11,402 bases of DNA from Ettlia oleoabundans (Eukaryota; Chlorophyta; Chlorophyceae; Chlamydomonadales). Position numbers and translations under genes: made by a program. The notes beneath the pieces were generated by a model, which saw only the letters and a list, made by a program, of their open reading frames with translations, was not told where the DNA came from and did not search any database. Shown piece after piece: positions 1-9,063 of the stretch; the stretch's first letter is position 1, and each line of letters opens with the position of its first letter. The DNA is taken from NCBI GenBank assembly GCA_019693395.1, contig JAAMXP010002379.1, positions 1 through 11,402 on the forward strand. Reading direction: 5' to 3'.

Positions 1-67
1 CCCCCACCCCACCCCCAACTTCTCGTGCCCAAGTTGGGCTTTGTGCTGCTTGATAAGTCAGTTGCAG

Positions 68-1884
68 TAAATTGTGACCACATGGGTGGTGCTGCGTGCA
101 GAGAAGCCACCCATGGCGGATATGAAACTTTTGACGCCAGCATTGACGAGCTGAACCGGCCATACATGGCACTGGCTGCCCTGCTAAATTGCGCCCCAGA
201 GGAAGTTGCTGTTGTCAGTAGCGCAACCGCAGCCTGGCAGCAAGTGGTTTACGGGCTGGCTTGGGCCTGGAAATCGGGCGATCGGGTGTGTCCCAGCACA
301 TGTCCATGAGATTGCCTGCCATACTCCAATCGCTGGCCCTGGAAGCAGTTATGGTTGCTTTTGACGACTTGCATCTTTTTGCGCTCCCGCTCGTTGCAGG
401 TGCTTACCAGTGTTGCTGAATATGGCTCCAACTTTATCGCGCTGCTTCAATTAGCCAAGTGGGTGCTGGTTCAGCAACTGTTTGATGCAGAGCAGCACAA
501 CATTTCGTTTGTCATCAATGAGCTGTCACTTGCCCACTGCTGCCAGGAGAACCGGGGTGCGAATTGATGTCATTCCAGAGACCCCTGATGGCGATATAAA
601 CACAGCCGCCTTGGAGGCCATGCTGACAAGCGGGAAGCCTCCAGTGCTAGTGTCAATCAGCCACGTCCCAACCAGCTCAGGTAGAGCTTTCCACGGAAGA
701 CGTGAGCCGAACATCATTTGTCTTTACAGCTCCCATCATGGGGCTCATACGCTGGCTTTGCAGGAAGAGTGTATAATGCAGCGGCTGTTGGAGCAGTGTG
801 CCGCCGTGCTGGCGTGCTGTTTATGTTGGACGCGTGCCAAAGTGTGGGACAGATGCCAGTGGACGTTCAGCAAATCGGCTGCGATTTCTTGTCTGCAACA
901 TCGCGCAAGTATCTGCGGGGGCCACGGGGCACCGGCTTCCTCTTCTGCCGGAGGTGTGTGTTGCTGGCTGTGCAGTCCTTAGTCTGCACGCTGGCTGCAA
1001 GGTTGCCTGCTATTCGCTCTCTGTGCTCTCGTGCTGTGGCCAAGGCAGCTCATTGCGCCCCCGACTCCTATTACCGTTTCTACATAGAGATGCCCTGGAC
1101 AAGTTTGAACCTGCGCTTCTGGACAATGTGGCTGCCAGCTGGAGCGGGCGGCAAACATACACCCTTCAGCCAACCGCCAAGCGGTTTGAGTCGTACGAAA
1201 TGAGTTTTGCTGCAAAGGTGGGTGTGAATGATAGCTTGGCATTCCTTGGGTTGGCATGCCAGCCCAGCATGGCTGCTGGTGGGGCATGCTCATGCAAGGA
1301 CACCTGTGCCATGCTAGCAATATATCCAAGCGCGCAAGGTCTTTCGATTTTCCTATCACCGTTCCCGCAAACCCAGGTGCTGCGCAGGTCGGCCTAGGGG
1401 TAGCAGTCAGCGAAGTCCTGCAGCTGGGAATTGACCGCATCTGGGAGAGGATACAGCAACTGGCAGGTCTGCTACGGCGCGGCCTTGAAACTCTTCCAGC
1501 GGTAACTGTTCAAGACCATGGACGGCAGCTCTGCGGGCTGGTCAGCTTCACTGTAAAAGGGCTGACAGGTGGGGGCAAATGCTTGTAATGTGGCCTTGCC
1601 TTAACGGCCTGCCCGTGCAGCTGGTGCATGTTCTTCAAGTCACTCACATTGCTTCAAGTCTCTCGCAGCTGCCCAACTGCATCTGTGCAGCTGACCAGGT
1701 GCAGCAGGCGCTCGCTGCCCAGCACATCAACACCTCCGTCTCACATATCGGATCCAGCCGCATCGACTACGAGAAGCGCGGGTTAAACGCGGTTGTGAGA
1801 GCATCTGTGCATTACACCAACACAGAACAGGAGTTGAACCGCTTCCTGGCAGTTGTAAGCAACCTGGCAGATGCGTCGCCTTGA
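68..1884 (+). CDS. PLP-dependent class V aminotransferase / cysteine desulfurase-like protein, 5' partial
   Basis: Exons read as 68-285, 400-458, 547-680, 764-953, 1088-1217, 1388-1568 and 1691-1884 (TGA); all junctions are GT-AG and agree in phase, giving about 367 residues. The first exon opens at a TTGCAG acceptor. The start codon lies upstream, so roughly 25-30 family residues plus any targeting peptide are missing; the frame is also open to base 1, so the first boundary is uncertain. Seen: a GGYE segment, a SSATAAW cofactor-phosphate segment, [27 protein letters not shown] with the Asp (829-831) expected to contact the PLP ring nitrogen, and [17 protein letters not shown], whose Lys (907-909) should form the Schiff base. 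The C-terminal domain has IDRIWERI and [14 protein letters not shown]. Family knowledge: isopenicillin-N-epimerase/NifS-like fold-type I enzymes. The substrate cannot be told from sequence; an epimerase role is unproven. The fold call is firm, the exact activity is not. Confidence 0.9.
1812..1816 (-). terminator. Candidate polyadenylation signal of the leucine-rich repeat gene, inside the neighbour's last exon
   Basis: On the minus strand this reads TGTAA. It is the first such motif past the minus-strand stop at 2000-2002, about 185 bases downstream, and lies antisense to the last coding exon of the aminotransferase gene. No TTACA occurs on the plus strand between 1884 and 2000. If used, the two convergent transcripts overlap. 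A variant signal nearer the stop is equally possible. Confidence 0.3.
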
Positions 1885-1957
1885 AAGCGCCGCGGGCGCT
1901 GCTGCATCTCTCTGCTGCTGCACTCGATCACAGATGTCAGCCATCGATTTATGCTGG

Positions 1958-1962
1958 TGTAA
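1958..1962 (+). terminator. Candidate polyadenylation signal of the aminotransferase gene
   Basis: TGTAA, the common green-algal polyadenylation motif, lies about 75 bases after the TGA at 1882-1884 and 38 bases before the stop of the converging leucine-rich repeat gene. The position suits a short 3' UTR. Five-base motifs also occur by chance. Confidence 0.5.
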
Positions 1963-1999
1963 CACAGAGCAGCGCATGCGACGCTCCCAATGCATAGGC

Positions 2000-4900
2000 T
2001 CAATCCCAAGCGGGCAAGCCTGCACCAAGGCCAACGTCTTTAGCAGGTTGCAAGAGCGTTTTCAGCGCCTCAGCACCAGTGACAGCAGGCTGCTTGCCGC
2101 CACCTGCCTTCTGCTGCTTGTCCTTTTTCTGCCTCTTCATGTCAATCACCTTGAGGACGCCTGCAGGGCACACTTCGATGCAATAGCCATCACAACGCAA
2201 TCTTGCACAACAATATTGTCACGGGATCTCTGTCCAGCACATCCCTGCCTGACCACATCCTTTTCCCGATCCCCTCTCCATCCTTGCATACCTGTTTGCC
2301 TCGGATCTTGCTTCTGCTTGGCTGGCTTCTGCAGCAGTTCAGCAGCATCTGCCAAATCGTCATCTTCAGAGTCTATGGGGCCTGCACCCGCACCAGCCAG
2401 CTGCCCCACCTTGCCGGCCTGGTGTGCTGGCTTTACAATGCTGACTGGCTTCTTGTGCTGCCCTTGCTCCTTGGAATTCTCAGCCTGCTTCTTGTTTCCC
2501 TCTTGCTGCCGCTTAGGCTGCTTTGTTGGCTTTGCTGGAGTAGGAGCATTAGCAGCAGCCTCTTCTGCCTGCCCCCAGTCTTCTCGCTCATCATTGCCTT
2601 TCTTGCTGCGCCGCCGCCGCTTTCGCTTGTGAGGCTCCTCAGCATGATCGGCTGGTATAGCGTCAAGCTCTGGCAAGTGCCGACCACCAGCGCCACCCTC
2701 TTGCTTGGATGCCACTGCTCCTGCTGCGCTGCTTGGTTCAGCCTGCTCCTGAACCGTGTGCTTCTTTGGCAGCTGACCGCAACGTGGTGTATGCTGTGCG
2801 GCTGATGCTGTCTGCTGCAACAGTTGGGTCTGCCTGCCACGCCTCTCCTCCTTCCCTGCCTGTCGTGGCTCCGTCCTGCTCTTGTCTACCCCAAGCGTCA
2901 CTCGATTCTTCGCTTCAGGCAGCTGCTGCTGCTGCTGCTGCTTTGCTGGCTGCTGACTCTCCTGCTGCTGGCGCAGCTTGGTTGCCACCGCTGCTGTCAG
3001 CCCAACCTGGTCGCTGCCAGCTTCCAGCACTGTCGTGGCAGCCGCCTGCTGCTTCCTTGGCCGCTCCGCGATGCGCTGGTTATCCAAGATCTCCACGTGG
3101 GGCAGGAGGGACATGACGCGTGCTCGATAGTTTGGAACCGACGCTAGCGGGCAGCCCTTAAAGCTGACAGACCGTAAGTGTGAAAGCTGGGACAGAACCT
3201 GCAGAACTAGCAGGAGCGGCCACAGCGCAACGCAGGCAAGCTTAGGGCACCTATGCGCAGCTGCACAGGCTCTATGGTGCCTGCGGTGATGTGGCCAGCT
3301 ACATTGGATGTTGCGGGGGGATCATTCGACATCCGCCATGAGAAATGGGGGCAGGTATCGATATCGACCCTGCGGTCTGCTGTAGCATAAGTAACAAGAC
3401 CGGGTGCCGTGGCACTTTATTGAGGCGACCGGCTTGGATACCATGCAATTGGAGAGCGGGATGACAGCCAGCCAAGCAGGCACAGACGCAAACTCGCATT
3501 GCGGTCACTCTCAGCCAATATACACACGCGCCCTAGTGGGGACCCAATGCATGCAATGCATTCACATCTGACCAAGACATCATCAAAAGAGGCGATTGGG
3601 TTGCTGCCGCAGTCCAGGATGCGCAGGCGCTTGTTGCTAGCCAGCTCGGCGGGCAGGGCACGCAGCTGATTGTGGTTGAGCCGCAGCTCCAGGAGATTGG
3701 GGCAGCCCCTGTGCCAATTCAAAGGAGGGTTCAAATAAATCGAAAAAATTGATTTGTGCAGTGGCTATCGTAAATGTTGCTAGCCAGAATGGACCTGCTG
3801 AGACTCACTTGAGGGCGGCGCCCAACTCCGTGATTTGGTTGTGCGAAATCGACAGCTTCTCTAGCTTTTCGCACCCGCTTAACCAGCTTCCAAGGCTGGT
3901 CACTGCGTTGTGCGAGAGAACCTGTGCAGGCAGCAGAGGAAACAGCATACAGCAGTTTGCAGGATGTAGCTGTAATGATATTACATGGTCTGCAAAGCGA
4001 CAGGCAGGGGCAGGCAGGCGAGCCGGCACAGGCAGGCGAGCTTGCAAGACTTCCCTTACCAGCGTGTTCAGCTCGGGGCACTTCTCCAGCCCTGCAGAGC
4101 ACTCCAACAAGTACGCATAAGGCATCAAAAATTGCACGACAAGCAGAAGGCTACAGGGCTTGGGCAGCTATTGTTTCAAGATGCTGCTCCATGCTGGGTC
4201 TGAATAACGCACCTCCAACCAGATTTATTTTGTTCTCGTTCAGGATGAGGGCTTTCAGCGCATGCAGACGCCCCACAGCAAGCTTTCCCTCAATCTGGTT
4301 GCGTCCCAGGTTGAGCACCTACAAGGAAGAGATAGCGGTGCATGGGTAGCTTATCGAGTGCGCAATAACACGTGTTGATCAATCTTTCGGGAAACGCTTA
4401 TGAATCTTCTTCTCCTGTTGCTTGGGGGCCACACCTCCAGGTTGGTCAGCTCCTTGAGGGATGCAACACTGGAAATTTTATTGCTGGCAGCGGACAGCCA
4501 GCGCAGGCTGGTGTTCATGGAAATGCCATCCAGGGACCCCAAGCTGTTCTTGCTGATGTCCAGGCGTTGCAGTGCCTTGCAAGCCACCAAGTCCACCACC
4601 TGTGGAGCAAGGGAACAAAGCATGCTAGCTAGTACTGACCCTCTTGAGTGCACTGCCAGTGCAATGGGCCCAGAGAACGTGCATGGCAAGGCATTGCCCC
4701 TTAAGGCATTACACCAACCTTCTGGCATTTCGCCCAACAGGGGCAAAAGCACAAAGGGAATAAAGGATGAGCATGCCTCCAGGAATGCAAGGCTCGCGCA
4801 CCTCGACGATCGACCGATTACTCGCGTCCAACCGCGTGACGTTTTCCAAACCTAGCCCCGGCGCCAGTTGCCCCACGAGGGCGGGTGTGAGCTTGACCAT
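2000..4900 (-). CDS. Leucine-rich repeat protein with a Lys/Gln-rich, probably nuclear C-terminal tail
   Basis: Exons on the minus strand: 4900-4802, 4599-4435, 4318-4213, 4091-4060, 3921-3809, 3708-3573, 3198-2292 and 2160-2000 (TGA); every junction is GT-AG with matching phase, 572 residues. ATG at 4900 is chosen because MVKLTPALV resembles the opening of several LRR proteins. Residues about 10-245 hold consecutive SDS22-like repeats (LQRLDISKNSL, LNLGRNQIEG, LVLSHNAVTS, LKLSISHNQI-like, LELRLNHNQL), capped by SLLPHVEILDNQ at about 247-258. Residues 260-520 are low complexity: Q6 at 304-309, a basic KRKRRRRSKK run at 408-417 (likely nuclear signal) and SEDDD at 494-498 (acidic, CK2-like). 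The last exon gives GVLKVIDMKRQKK and ends in GLPAWD. From memory, unchecked, the layout resembles land-plant LRR proteins with Lys-rich tails. Probably a binding scaffold with no visible catalytic site; partner unknown. Confidence 0.88.
2922..2942 (+). repeat. (GCT)7 trinucleotide microsatellite in coding sequence
   Basis: Seven perfect GCT units. Read on the minus strand in frame they give six consecutive CAG codons (Q304-Q309) of the leucine-rich repeat protein, inside a region already rich in Gln. Length variation here would stay in frame. Confidence 0.9.
4011..4041 (+). repeat. Short direct repeat inside an intron of the leucine-rich repeat gene
   Basis: The 13-base unit CAGGCAGGCGAGC occurs at 4011-4023 and again at 4029-4041, an 18-base period. 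It sits in the intron between the fourth and fifth exons (4059-3922 on the minus strand), not in coding sequence. Confidence 0.7.
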
Positions 4901-5216
4901 CTCCAAACCACGCAGGTAGAAATATACCGCTATTGCTGCTTGCCAACAAGCACCTGGTCACAGTGTACATACAGCACTTACGGGGGTGCGCCAGCTAGCA
5001 AAGCACGCATGGCATGGACGTCCGTTTGTTCACATGGTGTCCATTATTTCCAACTGGACCCTCCATTCGGTGACAGAAGTTGATTTGACCAGCGTAATTG
5101 TGGGGCGGGCGAGAGAGTTGTGCAGAGGCCGGGCTCTGGCGCCCTCGGGGAAGTTCACGCTGCTTAGCTGTGCGCAGGCTCACCTCTGCGATCGTCCTCC
5201 TTGCGAGTACTGGGTC
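4901..5216. promoter_or_regulatory. Shared divergent promoter interval between the LRR and carotenoid oxygenase genes
   Basis: The 316 bases between the two start codons (minus-strand ATG at 4900, plus-strand ATG at 5217) must hold both promoters and 5' UTRs if both starts are right. I see no convincing TATA box. On the minus strand a perfect GTAAGT donor starts at 4981, about 80 bases before the LRR start, so a 5' UTR intron ending just before that ATG is possible; alternatively a short upstream coding exon exists. The division between promoter and leader cannot be set from sequence. Confidence 0.5.
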
Positions 5217-8200
5217 ATGAGCGTCGGCCATGCAGGCTTGCCCTCGGTGCGCCTAGCAAGCGTGCCCCCTGCACCGCCTGAGGTTGTTGGCAGGCTCCGT
5301 CCGAAGCAGCGTGGCAGGTGGGTGCAGCTGTGCATGGTGTTCGTGCTTTGACACTCTTTTAGCTTGATGCATTGATTGCTCACGAGATTAGCGTGTATAT
5401 CCTCAGCTCTGTGATGCAGGCGTGTGACGCTTGCCACCCAAGGCCATAGTAGCTCTGGCGCTAGTTCCACTGTGGACCGCCTGCTTTCACAGCCTGAAAT
5501 TCCAGCACAGGAGAGCACCATCCCACAGCGGAACACGCAAGTGGACGAGAAGTACAAAGCCTTTTTGGACAACTGGGATAGAGGGTTTGTAGGCACGGAG
5601 GAGGAGGCGGAGGGTTACTGGATGGAGACGGTGTCAGGCCAGGTTCCCACCGATCTCCACGGCACACTGTTCAGGTGAAGATGTCTGGGGCTCCTTGGCT
5701 GCCTTTCAGCCCGGCAGCCCATCCCAACACTGAAGAATGATCTGTTATGATGTTCCACACCCCCTTACCTATCGTTCATGCTATCTCCTGTACTGCGCAA
5801 TTGTGCTGTGCACAGGAATGGGCCAGGCAAGTTTGAGATTGGCAGCAGCAAGGTGGAGCACCCGTACGACGGGGATGGCCTCATATTATCTATTGCATTC
5901 TGCAATGGAAGAGCCTACTTCCGATCGCGCTTTGTGCAAACAGCAGAGTGAGTGCTGGCTTTTGGGCTGCTGGATAGGGTGGTCTGCCTGCCAAACCATC
6001 GTAACCAAATGTGTGCATTGGGCATCATGCCCAATACATTCACATCACCTCTTGCGAACACAATGTGTATTTAGGCGTTATTTATGTCCTGTGCAGGTAC
6101 CTGGCCGAGAACAAGGAGCAAAAGATTCTGTTTCGGGGCACCTTTGCCACGCAGCGGCCTGGCGGACCTGCCAACAACGCGCTCGACTTGTATGTGAAAA
6201 ACACCAGCAACACGAATGTGATCAACTGGGGTGGACGATTGTGGGCGCTGTTTGAGGCTTCACAGCCCTACCGTCTTAACCCACAGAGCCTGGAGACAGA
6301 GGGGCTTGAAACCTTGGAGGGACGGCTGAAGGCGGGGCTGCCATTTGATATGGGCTCCTCAGCAGCAAATGAAGCATTCTCTGCGGCGGTCAGGGCCACA
6401 CAGGACCGTCTGGGCAATGCGCAGCACATGCCACCGGAGGTGTTTGCAGCAGGTGAGGCAGACTGCGAGCAGCCAGGCTGTCAGGCAGCCCTGAGAGGAG
6501 GCGAAACTGCACATTGGTACACTTTGATGTGAAGTGGCTTACAGGAGTGTGACCTGATCTGTTGGGGAGTGCGGGTAAAGGCAGATGCGGCATGTCGCCC
6601 GCCTTACCTGCAGGTGGTGATGCGATGACGGCTCATCCGCACGTCGACAGCAATACCGGTCACCTCGTGTGTTTTACATACAAGTAAGCTCTCTGTTGCC
6701 TGCCCAGCCCTCAACCTTGCAACATGTCCACTTCTTACTGACAAAGGCAGGCCGGCTTGTTGGAGTAAACCATTTGAGAAGTTGCCTGGGTGGCTGCTGC
6801 TGTTACAGAGTCGGCCCCAGCGTCCGCCAGCCACCGTTGCCACCTTACCTTGGAACAACGCTCACTTTCTGGGAGTTCACCTCAGGTAGGGAGGGTCTGT
6901 TTGTCTGCCAGGCAGGAGTTGTGCCTTCCCAAGTTGCCACCGTCTCCCCGAGCTCAGCATGTTTGTGTTGCTGGTCCACTTGCAGATTTTGAAGTGGCAG
7001 CACAAGCAACGTTTGAACTGGCAGGGTTCGCTTTCCTGCATGACTTTGCTGTCACCGTAAATTACTACGTTGTATTCCAGAATCCTGTAACAGGTGGGAG
7101 CACAGCGCTGGCTAGCCGCACTTTGCTTGTTTTTATGTTTCGTATTTTGTTGTAGTTTCAAGTTTGCACCAATCTGTGCTGGAAAGGTTACAAGTTGTAA
7201 GCCCGAGTCTTGCAGCTGCAGTCACCCTCGTACATAATAACCATACATTCTCCACCCATTGATGCTGTTGCAGTTGATACTGTGCCCTACATGCTAGGCA
7301 AGGCCCCTGCTGCCGCCTGCGTGCGCTGGGTACCTGAAAAGCCCACCCTGGTGCACCTCATTCCCCGTCCTGGCAAGACAGATGGACAGGCAAGTGATGT
7401 TGGGATGTTAGCCACCTGTGGGTGCACCTGCCGTCAGCAGGCCGTGCAGTGCATTGCAGAAAGATGTTCGGCAAGGCGATCCCAACAATGAGTGTTCTGC
7501 ACCTGGAACGTGTTCATGCACTGCAGGGCCTCCCATTGCCGGCACGCACTTTTATGGCACCACCGCTGTTTGTGTTCCACCATGCCAACGCGTATGAGGC
7601 AGAGGACGGCGAGCGCATCATCATTGATAGCATTCACTATGACAGCCTGCCTGCAGTGGGACGTGAAGCGCTGGCGGAGCAGCAGGCAAGCCATGCAGGG
7701 CCAGCATGGCATGCGCCAGAGAATGGTACCTGTGCTGGACCGCTGCCACCCCTGGCATTGTGCGCTTGCCTCCATCTTCTGTACTGGTGGTGTTGAGGAT
7801 GTGGTTGCCACTGCGCTTGCCTCAGTATGCCGCTCTCACCCGCTGCTGCTGAGCAGATTGACCCGGATGTTGCCTTCAATAGCCGGCTGCGCCGCGTGGA
7901 AATTGACCTGCGGTGTGGCATGCTGCGCCTGGCCAGCAAGTTTGACCAGTACCTGGAGATGTGCTGCATCAACGAGTCCCGCTGGGTGAGTGGTGCGCAT
8001 GTGCTGGCAATCATGATGAGGACGGTCCCGATCTTTCCCCACTGCTGCCTCTAGTGTTAGCTGTTTGCTGGTAATACACAGGCCTGGATTGAGCAGCAGT
8101 GTCCAGCTTGGGTGGCAGCTGTATGGCGCTGGCAATGCCCTTGTGCAGCTGCACACCTGATGCACCGCTCCAGTGCCACTTTGCACCCCTGCTACTATTT

Positions 8201-8774
8201 CAGGGCCAGTCCCACCGCTACGTGTACGGGTACAACAGCGTCTTTGAAACAGACCAAGTGCAGATTGGCATTGCAAAGGTGTGGCTGCAGCTGGGCTGTG
8301 GCGATGGGATAGCTGCTACTTTCATCAACTGCACTTCTGTACCTGCTGTGGCACGGTTGCATCGCCACAACACTCCCACCCTCCTGGCGTGCCTGCAGGT
8401 GGACATGGTCGACAACCGCGTGTCCCTCTGGCGGCCAGGCTACCAAAACTTTGCACTGGAGCCCAAGTTTGTGGCACGACCAGGGGCTACAGAGGAGGAT
8501 GACGGCTGGCTGCTGACGGTCATGTTCAACAGCAGTGAGTGCTGGCTGGCTATCAAACAACTGCTGTGCAACGTCTGTGCGCTTGTGCGCTTCATCGCTG
8601 CCGATTGGCACTGCCGAACTTTGTTGTGCTGCTGCAGGCACGCTTGATTGCCACCTCGTCATCTTAGATGCCCGCAACTTGGAGGCGGGACCAAGAGCTA
8701 TGCTAAGGTTTAAGCAGCCTGTGCCCAGCGGACTGCACGGATGCTGGACGAACACCTACTACGGACCCCTGTAA
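5217..8774 (+). CDS. Carotenoid/apocarotenoid cleavage oxygenase (RPE65/CCD family), probably plastid-targeted
   Basis: Thirteen exons: 5217-5317, 5420-5674, 5816-5947, 6097-6452, 6614-6683, 6809-6885, 6986-7093, 7274-7389, 7527-7685, 7857-7985, 8204-8278, 8399-8534, 8638-8774 (TAA); all phases agree, 616 residues. The family cleaves a polyene double bond with O2 using Fe(II) held by four histidines. Here these are His289 (AHPHVD), His349 (FLHDFAVT), His423 (VFHHANAYE) and His605 (GLHGCW), with spacing close to cyanobacterial apocarotenoid oxygenase. RNGPG, YDGDGL, GGPANNALD, TNVINWGG and RYVYGYNS also fit. ATG 5217 has G at -3; the first ~55 residues are Arg/Ser/Ala/Val-rich with almost no acids, as in a transit peptide. 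Residues about 239-282 look like an insertion relative to the cyanobacterial enzyme. Introns after exons 8 and 9 appear to be GC-AG. Family is certain; substrate and cleavage site are not. Confidence 0.93.
6017..6035. repeat. Near-perfect 19-base palindrome in an intron of the oxygenase gene
   Basis: ATTGGGCAT and its exact reverse complement ATGCCCAAT flank a single C. It lies in the intron between exons 3 and 4 of the carotenoid oxygenase gene (5948-6096), so it could form a tight hairpin in the pre-mRNA. No function is visible. Confidence 0.75.
7390..7526 (+). other. Candidate GC-AG intron 8 of the carotenoid oxygenase gene
   Basis: The donor reads CAG|GCAAGT, the strong consensus expected of GC donors, and the acceptor is CTGCAG|GG. 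Splicing joins PRPGKTDGQ to GLPLPARTF in phase 0, just before the FHHANAYE iron-ligand segment. GT donors nearby do not agree in phase with this acceptor or would insert cysteine-rich sequence atypical for the family. Confidence 0.7.
7686..7856 (+). other. Candidate GC-AG intron 9 of the carotenoid oxygenase gene
   Basis: The donor reads CAG|GCAAGC and the acceptor GAGCAG|ATT. Splicing joins EALAEQQ to IDPDVAFNS in phase 0. The closest GT alternative, at 7726, leaves one extra base that no suitable acceptor completes; without splicing the frame runs to a stop at about 7796. Confidence 0.65.
8770..8774 (+). terminator. TGTAA motif overlapping the stop codon of the oxygenase gene
   Basis: The last codon and stop (CTG TAA) themselves form TGTAA. 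No other TGTAA occurs on the plus strand in the following 289 bases before the converging gene. If it is the polyadenylation signal the 3' UTR would be extremely short; a variant signal further on is quite possible. Confidence 0.25.
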
Positions 8775-9063
8775 CCCCAGATGCTTTGTATTTATGGCGT
8801 CCACCTTTGGATTGTACATCTGGCGGCAACTGTTCTCAACGCCCTACTGCCCGTAACCATTCCGCCTCCAACTGCATAAAATCAATTGCCCGACTCCTTG
8901 CTCTGTCTTTCCTTTGCTTGCTTACATACGTCTTGTGTTGACTAACAGCTCTCAAGACTACATATCAGAACGCCACGCATGTGCAAAATACTTCATCAGC
9001 TGCTCCGCTTAGGTAACAGGCTCAATTATCTTTTTTTGAGGCACTTCATGTTCGCCATCCTCC
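8775..9063. other. Convergent intergenic interval holding two 3' UTRs
   Basis: 289 bases between the stop of the carotenoid oxygenase and that of the small hydrophilic protein gene. No credible coding exon is seen on either strand. It contains a minus-strand TGTAA at 8926-8922. Part of it (around 8808-8877) seems to have a degraded counterpart near 11242-11312. Confidence 0.7.
8922..8926 (-). terminator. Candidate polyadenylation signal of the small hydrophilic protein gene
   Basis: Minus-strand TGTAA about 138 bases after the TGA at 9066-9064, a suitable distance for an algal 3' end. Confidence 0.5.

Noticed and set aside
25..67. GTG or upstream in-frame codons as the start of the aminotransferase
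   Set aside because: Nuclear genes start at ATG; the C-rich run at 1-20 and the TTGCAG at 62-67 look like intron end, so the gene is treated as 5' partial.
1871..2632. Long plus-strand open frame (253 codons), rich in Cys, Ser and Leu
   Set aside because: It is antisense to the last two exons of the minus-strand LRR gene; its Leu/Cys runs are the complement of Lys/Gln-rich codons, and no domain is visible.
2203..3147. Several Leu-rich plus-strand open frames resembling membrane proteins
   Set aside because: They are shadows of CAG/AAG-rich minus-strand coding sequence; CTG/CTT runs create false hydrophobic segments.
3540..3565. ATGCATGCAATGCAT-like palindromic run as a regulatory element
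   Set aside because: It lies inside an LRR-gene intron, is short and simple in composition, and has no second copy or context suggesting function.
3731..4120. Overlapping open frames of about 120 codons on both strands
   Set aside because: Each crosses clear LRR exon and intron borders, and the LRR repeats themselves are in another register.
8195..8755. Minus-strand open frame of 186 codons opposite the oxygenase gene
   Set aside because: It spans two plus-strand introns and three well-conserved plus-strand exons, and shows no family motif.
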